The notes under the pieces are model-generated. The model saw only the letters and a program-made list of their open reading frames with translations, was not told the origin of the DNA and searched no databases. The position numbers and the translations under genes are program-made. From the NCBI GenBank assembly GCA_025800385.1, contig JAOXRS010000175.1:31870-95869 (forward strand): a DNA stretch of 64,000 nucleotides. The letters run 5' to 3'. Position 1 is the first letter of the stretch. Every line of letters starts with the position of its first letter. The stretch is from Candidatus Albibeggiatoa sp. nov. NOAA. GTDB lineage: Bacteria; Pseudomonadota; Gammaproteobacteria; Beggiatoales; Beggiatoaceae. This document shows positions 55,543 to 64,000 of this stretch, one piece after another.

Positions 55543-56046
55543 CTATCCATATTTTTTGCTTGGGGATGATGCCAATAATTGTTTTAATTTATTACGTGCT
55601 CGATATAGTCGTGTGAGCACAGTATTTTGGTTTAGCTCTAACAGTTCGGCTATTTCGTTTGCTGTAAACCCTCCAATTAATTGTAATAACAAAGGTTCTC
55701 GAAATTCTAAGTCTAATTGAGCAATCGCTTTTTGTAGTATCCTTTGTTCGGCTTGCTGCTCTGGTGTTGCCCCTTCGGCAAATAAATGTGTATCCTCAAT
55801 ATTAACCATTTCTGGGCGATACTTTTCATATAAACGCGCATGTTCACGGCGCAAAATTGTAATTAGCCATGCTTTGGCTGATTTCTCGTTTTGCAAATGG
55901 GCAAATGAACGCCACGCCCGCATATAAGTTTCCTGCACAAGGTCTTCCGCCACGCTGCGATTATGGCACAGCCAATACGCATAACGATACAAGTCTGCGG
56001 ATAATGCACGCACAAGGGCTTCAAATCGCTGTTCTTGATTGTTCAT
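55543..56046 (-). CDS. ECF-type sigma-70 family RNA polymerase sigma factor
   Basis: A 167-residue sigma factor with only regions 2 and 4. Region 2 reads LYRYAYWLCHNRSVAEDLVQETYMRAWRSF and region 4 REPLLLQLIGGFTANEIAELLELNQNTVLTRLYRARNKLKQLL. A linker (AKAWLITILRREHARLYEKYRPE) lies between. No anti-sigma gene adjoins it: a membrane-protein gene of unknown type is divergent upstream and spoT is convergent downstream with 23 bases between. That membrane protein could be the missing regulator, but it lacks recognisable anti-sigma motifs. Confidence 0.9.
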   Translation of the reverse strand: MNNQEQRFEALVRALSADLYRYAYWLCHNRSVAEDLVQETYMRAWRSFAHLQNEKSAKAWLITILRREHARLYEKYRPEMVNIEDTHLFAEGATPEQQAEQRILQKAIAQLDLEFREPLLLQLIGGFTANEIAELLELNQNTVLTRLYRARNKLKQLLASSPSKKYG

Positions 56047-56193
56047 GTTAGATAAGACCTGTGAGGGTAATTTTTTATTCCCAAGGTATGTTGTTATTTT
56101 GTTGATTAAATATAATTAATAGTGGAATATAAACAAGTATAAAGATGGTAAGGTTTTGTTATCTTGTTTGATATTTGATAGAAGAGAACGAGT

Positions 56194-56751
56194 ATGAATG
56201 CTAGACAAGCTGCAGTTATCTTTTTACTTATCATATCACCGATATTGATCCCCATTATTCTAATAATTGGGTTTCATATCATAGACTTTATTATCATACC
56301 TTTTTTAATTGTGATATATTTTTACGATATCATATATATTTCACTTTTAAGTTCCTTGCTTAGTTTTATCATTTCATTTATAGGCTTTCGTTACTTTTTG
56401 AATTTTATAAATTCATTCAAAAGTCCGTATTTGTTTTTGCTTAAAAAATTTCCATTTATTATCAACATGATTCTTTCTGTATCTATTGCTTTCAATGTGG
56501 CTATGTATGGAGGAAGATATGAAGCAGAACAATTTATTGACAAACAAGCTTTGCTGCAACTAAATAAAAAGCCATCATACACTCATATATGCTTAAAAGG
56601 CCTTTTTCAATTTTGTCCCCTTAGATGTGAGAACATATGCTTTAACCCTCATTCACTGGTTGAAAAAGATAATAAATGTTATTTCTGGAGCTTTAGATAT
56701 AGAAAATTTTTGTCACTACCAGAGAGTATTTGTCGAAATGTACGATGGTAA
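56194..56751 (+). CDS. Unknown membrane protein divergent from the ECF sigma gene
   Basis: A 185-residue protein with about four hydrophobic helices, extremely rich in Ile, Leu and Phe in its first 100 residues. A cysteine-containing C-terminal domain follows (HICLKGLFQFCPLRCENICF ... KCYFWSFRYRKF ... ICRNV). Six cysteines in the last 60 residues may form disulfides or bind metal. GAGAACGAG precedes the start. I do not recognise the family. Base composition is far more AT-rich than the neighbours, suggesting horizontal origin. Confidence 0.6.
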   Translation: MNARQAAVIFLLIISPILIPIILIIGFHIIDFIIIPFLIVIYFYDIIYISLLSSLLSFIISFIGFRYFLNFINSFKSPYLFLLKKFPFIINMILSVSIAFNVAMYGGRYEAEQFIDKQALLQLNKKPSYTHICLKGLFQFCPLRCENICFNPHSLVEKDNKCYFWSFRYRKFLSLPESICRNVRW

Positions 56752-56925
56752 TAACAAGAAGCACCTTTACCCATTTCTTATTTTCATGGGGAAAGTCCTA
56801 TAAAAGCTCAATATTATGCGATTAGAGAGGGAATTAAAGTAAGATTTTTTATTTAAAATCAACAGATTGTTGAGAAAACTGGCAATTACTATCGTTACAA
56901 AATAACTGCCAGTCTTTAAAGAATT

Positions 56926-58446
56926 TTACTGATTCAATTTATCAGTTAATACCGCAAATTCCTGTTTCATTTGTAAGTTTTCAAAAATGAGCAAGTCAGG
57001 GGTTTGCATGTTTTGTAATACTTCAAATGCTTTTTGGCTGGTACGTAATAAGCCAACCAATTCGCTGCTCACAGTTACTGTTGCATAAGTATTTTCAGCT
57101 ACTTGTAAGTCACCAAAAGTTTTTTCACGCGCAGCTACCATTTTTTCCCGTTGATTCAGTAAATGTTCTTCATACAAATCAGCCGTTTTCAAGGTCAACT
57201 CTTGTGCTTCTAAGTTTGCCGTTAAATGTTCACGGCGTTTTGGATCATGTTCGCGACGTAATAAACTTTGTGTGGAAGCCTTAATCGTTTGTACTTCTTT
57301 TTCAATTTCAGCGATTTTCGGTACATATTTGTTATCAACGTCTTGAATAAAGCTATCCTGCATGTGGTATAAAATCTTCACCAACACAACGTGCATACCG
57401 TAATAACGTTTGCTGATGGTGAAATCTTCCTCACTGCTGATGGTCAATTTCATCAATTGCTCATTTACTAACTTCACGTTTTCATATACTAAACTGGCTT
57501 GAATAATATCATCACCCACGACACTCGAGAACAATACATCTAACTGTTCTTGAGATAAGCGAATACCGATTTTTTCTAAACTTCTACCGAATTCAGTTTG
57601 CAAGTTAGTAATTTGTTGTTCTTTGTACGCAATTTGTTCTTTTGCACTTTTGATCTTTTTATCATAGCCATCAACGGTTGTTTTCCATGTGGAATCCAAT
57701 GGTGCGCCCACTTGAGCTTGGCGATAATCAGCAATATTTGATTTTAAGGTTTCAATATCTTGTTCTAAACCACGAATTTTCTCTCTGATTTGGTTACTTT
57801 CGGATAGAGATAAGATTTCAACCGCTTCATCTAATAATTCATCCAATTCACTTTGTGTGCTTTTTTTAGATTCTCCAAGCCAACTGGTTTCTGGTAAGGT
57901 TTTGCGTTTTTCTTCAAGGGCTAACACTTTGTTAATACGAGGTGTAACACCTTGCCAAATTTGTCCAAAATAAGGGTTGCGGCCTGCTTGTTGAGTGGCT
58001 TCTTTATCAGGTGCAGCTGGGCCTGTTTCTAAGCCTACATATCCGCCGACAGATTCTTTGGTTTTATTCCATAAATCAGCGGTTGAGCCTTTGGTTTTAT
58101 CCCACCATGAGCTGTCATTGCTATCAGGTTCTGGCTCTTTAACAACAGCAACGTCAGGAATTTCTGGCTTAGGCGGTTGTGGTTTGGTTACTGGCTCTAC
58201 TGTTGGCGGCGGTCTACCCCATAAAGATTCTGAATAGCTTTGCTCAGGCTCATTAACAATGACTTCCTTGGTGGTCTGAATTTCTTCAATCGTTTTCGTC
58301 TTGACTTCTTCAACGACGACATCAGGCTGGGTGATTTCAGGTTTCGTGACTGTAGGAGTCGCAGGTTTATTACCAGATGAGATGATGGGAGTGGTTTGAC
58401 AAGCGGCCATCAGCAAACTCATACAAAATATGAGATACCATTTCAT
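56926..58446 (-). CDS. Coiled-coil lipoprotein, paralogue of the gene at 19337-20764
   Basis: A 506-residue predicted lipoprotein. I start it at the ATG at 58446 (MKWYLIFCMSLLMAAC), 8 bases after AGGGA; the lipobox MAAC gives Cys16. A Pro/Thr/Val/Glu-rich linker (to about 110) is followed by the motif SSWWDKTKGSTADLWNKTKESVGGYVG. The helical domain that follows is very similar to the 19.3-kb gene, with blocks QQAGRNPYFG, LDEAVEILSLSESNQIR, VVGDDIIQASLVYENVKLVNEQLMKLT, ISKRYYGM and LLIFENLQMKQEFAVLTDKLN. Even the leader (GGGA then ATGAAATGGTATCT) matches between paralogues. Function unknown; lipidation and coiled coil suggest an envelope scaffold. Confidence 0.78.
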   Translation of the reverse strand: MKWYLIFCMSLLMAACQTTPIISSGNKPATPTVTKPEITQPDVVVEEVKTKTIEEIQTTKEVIVNEPEQSYSESLWGRPPPTVEPVTKPQPPKPEIPDVAVVKEPEPDSNDSSWWDKTKGSTADLWNKTKESVGGYVGLETGPAAPDKEATQQAGRNPYFGQIWQGVTPRINKVLALEEKRKTLPETSWLGESKKSTQSELDELLDEAVEILSLSESNQIREKIRGLEQDIETLKSNIADYRQAQVGAPLDSTWKTTVDGYDKKIKSAKEQIAYKEQQITNLQTEFGRSLEKIGIRLSQEQLDVLFSSVVGDDIIQASLVYENVKLVNEQLMKLTISSEEDFTISKRYYGMHVVLVKILYHMQDSFIQDVDNKYVPKIAEIEKEVQTIKASTQSLLRREHDPKRREHLTANLEAQELTLKTADLYEEHLLNQREKMVAAREKTFGDLQVAENTYATVTVSSELVGLLRTSQKAFEVLQNMQTPDLLIFENLQMKQEFAVLTDKLNQ

Positions 58447-58685
58447 TATTAAATCCCTTTTTTTCAAAAAATGAGTGACTGTGCTGGGTTATTGCACCAA
58501 CGATAGACGCAACAGTTTAAATTTTTATATTACATTGTTTTTACAGGATTTTTGTTGTGTAAAAATGATGCAATTGGAAATTCAATATACCGTAACGATG
58601 GGTCTAATTCTGCTAATGTTTCGGGAAATTGTAAAGCTTTATGTGCGGGGGTGGGTATTAGGTATTCTTTTCTTTCACATTTAAA

Positions 58686-58831
58686 TTTTACTGGGTAATG
58701 CCTGCCAACTTGTGCTATTTAATATTTTGCCTTACCTGGCTATCCATCTCATGCTCTTTTCCAATCGCCATTACGCTTGAGTTGGTTGTCCTTGTTGATA
58801 GCGTATTCATGGCAGGCATTACCGAGTAAAA
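58686..58831. mobile_element. MITE-like element with 22-bp terminal inverted repeats
   Basis: A 22-base arm at 58686-58707, centred on GGTAATGCCTGCCA, is repeated inverted at 58810-58831 with a single mismatch. The 102-base interior has no open frame of note. No clear target-site duplication is visible. The size and near-perfect termini fit a non-autonomous miniature transposon; a large regulatory stem is the alternative. It lies in the 612-base gap 58447-59058, which otherwise holds only the repressor promoter and operators. Confidence 0.6.
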
Positions 58832-58878
58832 CTTCTTACTGAATTATCTTCACACGCACACAAACCTCACTCATTTTA

Positions 58879-58907
58879 TTCAAGTGCTATGCGATTCATA
58901 ATATAAT
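58879..58907 (+). promoter_or_regulatory. Promoter of the phage-type repressor gene
   Basis: A perfect TATAAT (58902-58907) is preceded at 17 bases by TTCAAG (58879-58884), a poor -35. The first operator-like dyad begins 4 bases after the -10, as expected for a self-repressed promoter. Confidence 0.5.
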
Positions 58908-58910
58908 GTT

Positions 58911-58999
58911 GTTCTTTTTAGAACTATATTTAATTTTACTAGATACCAATATAGTCCCAAATAGGGATTTAGTCAACAAAAAATAGTCCCAAAAAAGAC
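58911..58999 (+). promoter_or_regulatory. Three operator-like dyads before the repressor gene
   Basis: Site 1 is GTTCT-tttt-AGAAC (58911-58924) with flank TATA on the right. Site 2 is TATAGTCCC-aaata-GGGA (about 58950-58967). Site 3 is AATAGTCCC with GAC following (about 58982-58999). The common half-site is TATAGTYCY. They lie between the -10 and the coding region of a CI-like HTH protein, so autoregulation is the simplest reading. Confidence 0.5.
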
Positions 59000-59058
59000 C
59001 TTAAAAAATAAAAATTATTAAAAATAATGGGTTGAAAAGAAAATAAAGAGGTTAAAGA

Positions 59059-59442
59059 ATGAAAGAAGGTATCGTAGAGCGGTTAAAAATACTTATAGAT
59101 CATTCATCAAATGGAAATAAAAGTGCTTTTACAAGAAAAATAAATGTATCATTGAGCACTTTCAAGAACTATCTGGACTCAAAAAGGACTGATATTGTTA
59201 GTGCTGAGACCTTAATTAAAATATACGAGGCAACAAATGTTAATATAACTTGGCTGTTAACGGGCAAAGGGGAAATGTATTTAAATGGGCAAGAACAAAA
59301 TTTTGATCTTGAAAATATCTTGCAACATTTAACACCACAGCAAAAGCAAGAATTATTAAACCGCTCCCAAGAAATGTATTTGATGAACAACCTCAAACAA
59401 CGGGTAGAAGATATGGAAAAACGCCTTGATGAAAAATCTTAG
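59059..59442 (+). CDS. Phage CI-like HTH transcriptional regulator
   Basis: A 127-residue DNA-binding protein. Residues 1-75 form the helix-turn-helix of CI/XRE-type repressors: GNKSAFTRKINVSLSTFKNYLDSKRTDIVSAETLIKIYEATNVNITWLLTGKGEMY, where the last segment WLLTGKG is characteristic of phage repressor N-terminal domains. No LexA-like peptidase domain follows; instead a helical tail (LTPQQKQELLNRSQEM, then a short coiled coil LKQRVEDMEKRL) suits dimerisation. It is isolated, converging on recG with 5 bases between. It could be a remnant of a prophage or a domesticated regulator. Confidence 0.78.
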   Translation: MKEGIVERLKILIDHSSNGNKSAFTRKINVSLSTFKNYLDSKRTDIVSAETLIKIYEATNVNITWLLTGKGEMYLNGQEQNFDLENILQHLTPQQKQELLNRSQEMYLMNNLKQRVEDMEKRLDEKS

Positions 59443-59447
59443 CGTTA

Positions 59448-61505
59448 TCACACAACCCCATAACGAAAACCTTTTTTAATCCAACGCTGAATTAACTGCT
59501 CACATTGCTCAGGGTAATGCTCTAACATCCATTGCCCTGCTTGTGGGATTTCTGCAAATAACCCTTTGTCTTTTTCCAAATCCGCCACTTTCAAATTTAA
59601 AACACCCGTTTGCCGTGTACCTAACACTTCACCAGGGCCGCGAATTTCTAAATCTTTTTGCGCAATGAAAAAACCATCGGTACTGTCCCGAATTGTGCCT
59701 AAACGTTCTTGGGCGATTTTCGATAGTGGAGCTTGGTACAACAGCAAACAATAACTTTCTACCGCGCCACGTCCAACCCGTCCCCGTAATTGATGCAATT
59801 GTGCCAACCCTAAACGCTCAGCATTTTCAATTACCATGACGCTAGCATTCGGTACATTCACACCCACCTCAATCACCGTGGTCGCAACCAATAAATCCAA
59901 CTCAGCATTTTTGAATTGCTGCATGACTAATTCTTTATCTTTAGAACTCATACGCCCATGCACCAAACCGACTTTTAAGTCTGATAAGCGTTCAGTCAAA
60001 TGTTGCGCAGTATCTTCAGCAGCCTGCAATTGCAAACTTTCCGACTCTTCAATCAGCGGACATACCCAATATGCTTGCTTACCCTGTTTACAAGAGGCAT
60101 GAACCCGTTGAATCACATGATCTCGTTTCGCATCGGATACAACCGCAGTTTGTACAGGTGTGCGCCCCGGAGGCAATTCATCAATCACCGACACATCTAA
60201 ATCTGCATACGCGGTCATGGCCAAGGTACGCGGAATTGGTGTGGCCGTCATAATCAGCTGGTGCGGATACATATCACCTTGTTTGCCTTTATCACGCAAC
60301 GCCAAACGCTGATGTACACCAAAACGGTGTTGTTCATCGATAATGACCAAACCCAACTTGTCGAATTTCACATCATCTTGAAATAACGCATGTGTTCCAA
60401 CCGCAATATGGGTAATACCTAAAATCAAATCTTCCAAAGCATTACGACGTTTTTTCTGGGTTAAGCTGCCTGTCAACCATGTCACTTTTAAGCCCAACGG
60501 CTCAAACCATTCTGCAAAGGTATTTTTATGTTGTTCCGCCAATAATTCGGTCGGTGCCATGATTGCCACTTGATAGCCTGCTGCAATCGCCTGTAATGCA
60601 ATCAACGCTGCTACTACGGTTTTACCTGACCCCACATCACCTTGTAATAAACGCTGCATCGGTTTGGCTTGGTGTAAATTAGTGGTCATTTCATCGATGA
60701 CTTTTTGTTGCGCTTTGGTCAAGTCAAATGACAATTGCTGCATAAAACGTTGTACTAAATCATTTTCTGGCTCGAATATCGGCGCGGTATGTTGCTGTGA
60801 GTGTTGATGTAAGGCGCGTAAACTCAAATGTTGGGCAAGCAATTCCTCAAATGCAATCCGTCGTCGCGCGGGATGAGTCGATGGATCAATTTCAGTTAAA
60901 CGTTCGCTGGGCAAAGGCTGATGTACGATTTTCAATGCCTGATTTAAGTTCGGTAATTTTAAATGTAATAATAATTTTTCTGGCAACAATTCGGGTAATT
61001 CAATCAATAAGGCCTGTTTCATGACCGAATGCCATTGGGTTTGGTTAAAATTGCTGACGCTGGGATAGATTGGTGTGAGATGGTCTTTTAATAACTCAGA
61101 CTCTTGAACTTCTTCAATTAATTCGTAAGTTGGGTGTACCATTTCTAAGCATTGATAACCTTCTTTGACTTCACCAAAACAGCGTAATAAAGGTCTTTGT
61201 TGTAATTTTTTTACTTGATTGGGATAAAAATGAAAAAAACGTAATGCGACTATGCCTGTTGCATCACTCAGCCGACAGCTTAAAATCCGCTTTTTGCCTT
61301 GTTTGACTTCAACTGATTCAATCCGCCCTTCAATTAATCCTAATTGCCCTGTTTGTAAAAACCGAATCGGCACAACTTGGGTGCGATCTTCATAGCGCAT
61401 CGGCAAGTGAAACAGTAAATCATCGACGGTATAAATGTCTAAGCGGGCGAGTTGTTCGGCGGTTCGTGCGCCAACACCTTTTAATTGGGTAACGGGGATG
61501 GACAT
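59448..61505 (-). CDS. recG: ATP-dependent DNA helicase RecG
   Basis: Branch-migration helicase of 685 residues acting on stalled forks and Holliday junctions. The N-terminal wedge/OB domain opens VTQLKGVGARTAEQLARLDIYTVDDLLFHLPMRYEDR. Walker A is GDVGSGKTV, the DEAD-box equivalent is IIDEQHRFGV, and motif VI lies in AERLGLAQLHQLRGRVGRG. The C-terminus with LEIRGPGEVLGTRQTG is intact. In E. coli it follows spoT-trmH; here it lies 4 kb from spoT on the opposite strand, with unrelated genes between. Confidence 0.97.
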   Translation of the reverse strand: MSIPVTQLKGVGARTAEQLARLDIYTVDDLLFHLPMRYEDRTQVVPIRFLQTGQLGLIEGRIESVEVKQGKKRILSCRLSDATGIVALRFFHFYPNQVKKLQQRPLLRCFGEVKEGYQCLEMVHPTYELIEEVQESELLKDHLTPIYPSVSNFNQTQWHSVMKQALLIELPELLPEKLLLHLKLPNLNQALKIVHQPLPSERLTEIDPSTHPARRRIAFEELLAQHLSLRALHQHSQQHTAPIFEPENDLVQRFMQQLSFDLTKAQQKVIDEMTTNLHQAKPMQRLLQGDVGSGKTVVAALIALQAIAAGYQVAIMAPTELLAEQHKNTFAEWFEPLGLKVTWLTGSLTQKKRRNALEDLILGITHIAVGTHALFQDDVKFDKLGLVIIDEQHRFGVHQRLALRDKGKQGDMYPHQLIMTATPIPRTLAMTAYADLDVSVIDELPPGRTPVQTAVVSDAKRDHVIQRVHASCKQGKQAYWVCPLIEESESLQLQAAEDTAQHLTERLSDLKVGLVHGRMSSKDKELVMQQFKNAELDLLVATTVIEVGVNVPNASVMVIENAERLGLAQLHQLRGRVGRGAVESYCLLLYQAPLSKIAQERLGTIRDSTDGFFIAQKDLEIRGPGEVLGTRQTGVLNLKVADLEKDKGLFAEIPQAGQWMLEHYPEQCEQLIQRWIKKGFRYGVV

Positions 61506-61883
61506 GTTTTTTATTTGGCTAATATATTTTATTTCTTACTATAACTTAAGTCTGCTGTGTGATATAGCTTTTTGCATAAATGATATGCCTTAAACCCAAT
61601 ATCTTCTATAGCTAAGAAATTAATAACTTTGGTTGTATCAAGTATTTACATTGTCTATAGTTTTGGATAATACAATATTGTTCCATTTTGATCCAAAGAC
61701 TTTTAAGCTTTTATTTATATTCAATATTTACGACACTCATAAGACAACCTATTTTTGCCTATAAATAACTTGGGTTGATACTTTAAAGGTTGGTCATGTT
61801 TTTGCGACATTAAATCATTATTATTTTGTATTGCACTGAAAAAAATGCTAGCTTTAGCAACTTGAAAATGGATGGAATTAATT
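61506..61883. other. AT-rich intergenic region upstream of the TAXI-type gene
   Basis: The 378 bases between recG and the binding-protein gene contain no convincing gene. The only structure seen is a small dyad TGCTA-gctt-TAGCA at 61846-61859 close to the downstream start. No clear promoter was identified. Confidence 0.5.
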
Positions 61884-63206
61884 ATGCAGAATTCACCTCT
61901 TAGATTTAGTTTATTAATCATCGGGTTAGCGGGATTAATATTTTATCTGGCTTACCAGTTTGTTCCTCCACCACCACCCTCAGAAATTAAAATAGCAACA
62001 GGACGGGAAGGCGGTGCTTATTATAATTTTGCTTTGCAATACAAACAGCAGCTTGCAGAAAAATTTAACGTTAAATTAGAAATTGTACCAACGGCGGGTT
62101 CTGTTGAGGCAATTACTGCATTAGCCAATAATGAAGTTGACTTTGCGTTTGTACAAGGTGGGGTCGCTAAAAACATAAAAACAATTGATAAAGAGGGGTT
62201 AGTATCTGTAGCAAGTTTATTTTACGAACCACTTTGGGTATTCCATCAATCCAATGTTTCAGCACGTTATTTATCTGACTTTAAAGGAAAACGTATTGCT
62301 GTTGGAGAGCTTGGTAGTGGAACAAGACCACTTGCTGTACATCGCCTTAAAAATAATGGGGTAACTGCTGAAAACTCTACATTTCTCAATATCCCGTCAG
62401 CGGAAGCCGTTGAAAAGCTAAAAGCGGGAGAAGTTGATGTGGCTTTCTTTGTGACTGCGCCAACATCAAAATGGATTGCCGAACTGATGGCTTTTCCTAA
62501 TATTGATCTGATGCACTTCGAACGTTATAAAGCCTACACAAGACGTTTTCATCATCTGAATCATGTTGAAATTAATCAGGGAAGTATCGATTTAGAAAAG
62601 AATTTACCTGAAAAAGATACTACTTTAATTTCAGTCGCCGCCAGTTTGCTTGCCCATAAAGATATGCACAGTGGCTTGATTCGGGTGTTTTTGCATGTGT
62701 TAAAGCCCATTCATGAAAAAGGTGGATTGCTAGAGCCTTCAAAAACCTTTCCAACAGATGAGTATTTGGAATTACCTTTACACAACAGTGCAAAACATTT
62801 CTTAGCACATGGGCCTTCTTGGTTAGAGAATTTCTTCCCATTGGGTGTGGCAGTGCAATTGGAACGTCTCAGCATTATGATTATTCCATTGTTGACACTT
62901 TTATTACCTTTACTTAAAGGTGCATTCCCTATTTATCGTTGGAGTATTCGATTCAAAATCTATCGTTGGTATCAAACCTTGCGTGATATTGACCAAGAAA
63001 TTCAAGATATTGAGGCACTAAAAATAGATGTCATTGAAAGTAAGATTGCTCAATTAACCAGTTTGCGCTGTGAGTTAGCAACACAAAAACAAGCATCAAT
63101 ACCACTGTCTTATATGTCTGAGTTTTACACTTTGCGTGTACATATCAATCTCATCTTGCAGCAGTTGAAGGAGCAACAACAACATTTACGACAATTAGCA
63201 AGCTAA
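61884..63206 (+). CDS. Membrane-anchored TAXI-family solute-binding protein
   Basis: About 440 residues. I use the ATG at 61884 (MQNSPLRFSLLIIG), about 7 bases after GGATGGA; the ATG at 61872 overlaps that site. An N-terminal signal-anchor helix is followed by a Pro-rich linker and a TRAP-type TAXI binding domain: KIATGREGGAYYNFALQY, TAGSVEAITALANNEVDFAFVQGG, GKRIAVGELGSGTRPLAVHRL and KAGEVDVAFFVTAP. After about residue 330 come a second membrane helix (LSIMIIPLLTLLLPLLKGAFPIYRW) and a cytoplasmic coiled coil to the end. No TRAP permease is near. Two membrane anchors and a coiled coil suggest a sensor or tethered receptor rather than a free transporter component. Confidence 0.82.
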   Translation: MQNSPLRFSLLIIGLAGLIFYLAYQFVPPPPPSEIKIATGREGGAYYNFALQYKQQLAEKFNVKLEIVPTAGSVEAITALANNEVDFAFVQGGVAKNIKTIDKEGLVSVASLFYEPLWVFHQSNVSARYLSDFKGKRIAVGELGSGTRPLAVHRLKNNGVTAENSTFLNIPSAEAVEKLKAGEVDVAFFVTAPTSKWIAELMAFPNIDLMHFERYKAYTRRFHHLNHVEINQGSIDLEKNLPEKDTTLISVAASLLAHKDMHSGLIRVFLHVLKPIHEKGGLLEPSKTFPTDEYLELPLHNSAKHFLAHGPSWLENFFPLGVAVQLERLSIMIIPLLTLLLPLLKGAFPIYRWSIRFKIYRWYQTLRDIDQEIQDIEALKIDVIESKIAQLTSLRCELATQKQASIPLSYMSEFYTLRVHINLILQQLKEQQQHLRQLAS

Positions 63207-63953
63207 ATGTTTCATGCTTCTTTAAAACACTCCAAGCCTAAATTCTTGGGTAGAGGAGTGTTATCTCCCAAATCGACAGGCTTTACTTTGTTAGAGCTGT
63301 TGGTGGCTTTGGCGATTTTTTCCATACTTGCGGCAATGGCATATAGTGGTTTAAATGCAGTATTGAATGCACGAGAACAAACTACGCAGCAAGCAGATGA
63401 ATTGGCAAAGCTACAAATGGCGATTCATTTTATAAGCCGAGATGTACAACAGTTTGTTAATCGCCCAATTCGCAACGAGTTTGGTGATTTGCAACCTGCC
63501 TTACTTGGAAAAATCGACCAGCTGGCTTTTACTCATGCTGGTTGGCGCAACCCTACACAACAAAAACGTAGTCAATTGCGTTATGTACAATACTTTGTTG
63601 AAAATAAACAACTTTGGTATCAATACTGGTCAGTATTAGATCGTGCTCAAGATTCAAAACCATATCAAGTTAAATTATTGGATGGTGTTGAGCAGATGCA
63701 GTTAGCATTTTTAGACGAAGCAAATAAATGGCAAACCTCTTGGACAATTTCACCTCAAGGTGCAACGCAAGATAGCCGTTTAAATTTAGTGCCACCACGC
63801 GTGGTTAAACTCACTTTAGAAACAGAACGCTGGGGAGAAGTGCAACGTTTATTTGCTTTACCTGAGCTACCTACCTATTCGACACCAGCTGTCACAAAAA
63901 ATCAGCAAAATACGCCAGACCGAGAATTAAACAGTATTGAAACCACTCAATAA
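63207..63953 (+). CDS. gspJ: Type II secretion minor pseudopilin GspJ
   Basis: Minor pseudopilin of 248 residues. After a 25-residue basic leader the prepilin peptidase site is G25|FTLLELLVALAIFS with the conserved Glu at mature position 5. The mature domain shows the GspJ pattern: FISRDVQQFVNRPIRNEFGDLQPAL, then FTHAGWRNPTQQKRSQLRYVQYF, LLDGVEQMQLAFLD and VVKLTLETERWGEVQRLFALPE. It begins immediately after the stop of the preceding gene, implying coupling. Other gsp genes are not within the window on the left and may follow to the right. Confidence 0.9.
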   Translation: MFHASLKHSKPKFLGRGVLSPKSTGFTLLELLVALAIFSILAAMAYSGLNAVLNAREQTTQQADELAKLQMAIHFISRDVQQFVNRPIRNEFGDLQPALLGKIDQLAFTHAGWRNPTQQKRSQLRYVQYFVENKQLWYQYWSVLDRAQDSKPYQVKLLDGVEQMQLAFLDEANKWQTSWTISPQGATQDSRLNLVPPRVVKLTLETERWGEVQRLFALPELPTYSTPAVTKNQQNTPDRELNSIETTQ

Positions 63954-64000
63954 CAATTTTTCCTTAACAATCAATACAATAATTCCAGATTAAAATCTTA

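Noticed and set aside
58475..58684. 69-codon plus-strand frame before the MITE-like element
   Set aside because: No ribosome site, no family resemblance, and composition like the surrounding non-coding DNA.
58686..58831. Integron attC site
   Set aside because: Arms are nearly perfect over 22 bp, whereas attC sites have imperfect arms with conserved RYYYAAC/GTTRRRY ends, and no integrase or cassette is visible.

Overview
The window reads as a chromosomal segment of a gammaproteobacterium of moderately low GC. The evidence is a ubiG-gph-kdsB block, bioC, ffs upstream of dnaX, rpoZ-spoT with recG nearby, a type II secretion pseudopilin, and nuo and atp operons of gammaproteobacterial type. NACHT and STAND NTPases, a caspase-fold protein and a heme-c sensor kinase fit filamentous sulfur bacteria (Thiotrichales, Beggiatoaceae-like). 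That placement is inference; no 16S gene or other decisive marker is present.

Layout. Positions 1-17 kb hold mostly housekeeping genes: a cut-off GlcG/HbpS-like protein, a membrane NACHT ATPase, manC, bioC, a glycerate 2-kinase, galE, a ttcA-family gene, the leftward run ubiG-gph-kdsB-TPR glycosyltransferase, an exported amidohydrolase, an unknown duplicated-domain protein, and trpF-trpB. At 17.1-19.3 kb are tRNA-Ser(GGA), 4.5S RNA and dnaX, the last with a 39-bp minisatellite in its linker. At 19.3-23.2 kb are a lipoprotein-like coiled-coil protein, an orphan polysaccharide-export permease and a heme-c histidine kinase.

At 23.6-36.7 kb lies a complex I cluster that begins at nuoG (nuoA-F are not here) and contains four foreign genes: a MORN-repeat protein between nuoI and nuoJ, and an unknown protein, a VOC protein and a cyclase-family protein between nuoM and nuoN. 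Palindromic elements fill its spacers. At 37.0-45.9 kb is an F1Fo ATP synthase operon with a good sigma-70 promoter. It is interrupted between atpA and atpG by two hairpins, a broken small gene and a Cas4-like Fe-S nuclease, and it ends in two tandem epsilon genes, the first without the C-terminal regulatory domain.

The most striking locus is 45.9-52.7 kb: a leftward three-gene operon of a 1527-residue nSTAND NTPase with a membrane helix and a long HEAT array, a small single-pass membrane protein, and a caspase-like protease fused to a SIR2-like domain whose catalytic residues look lost. It resembles predicted STAND/caspase conflict (defence or cell-death) systems, but this combination is unusual.

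The right end has rpoZ-spoT, an orphan ECF sigma factor, a membrane protein, a lipoprotein paralogous to the 19.3-kb gene, a MITE-like inverted repeat, a phage-type repressor with apparent operators, recG, a membrane-anchored TAXI-type binding protein and gspJ.
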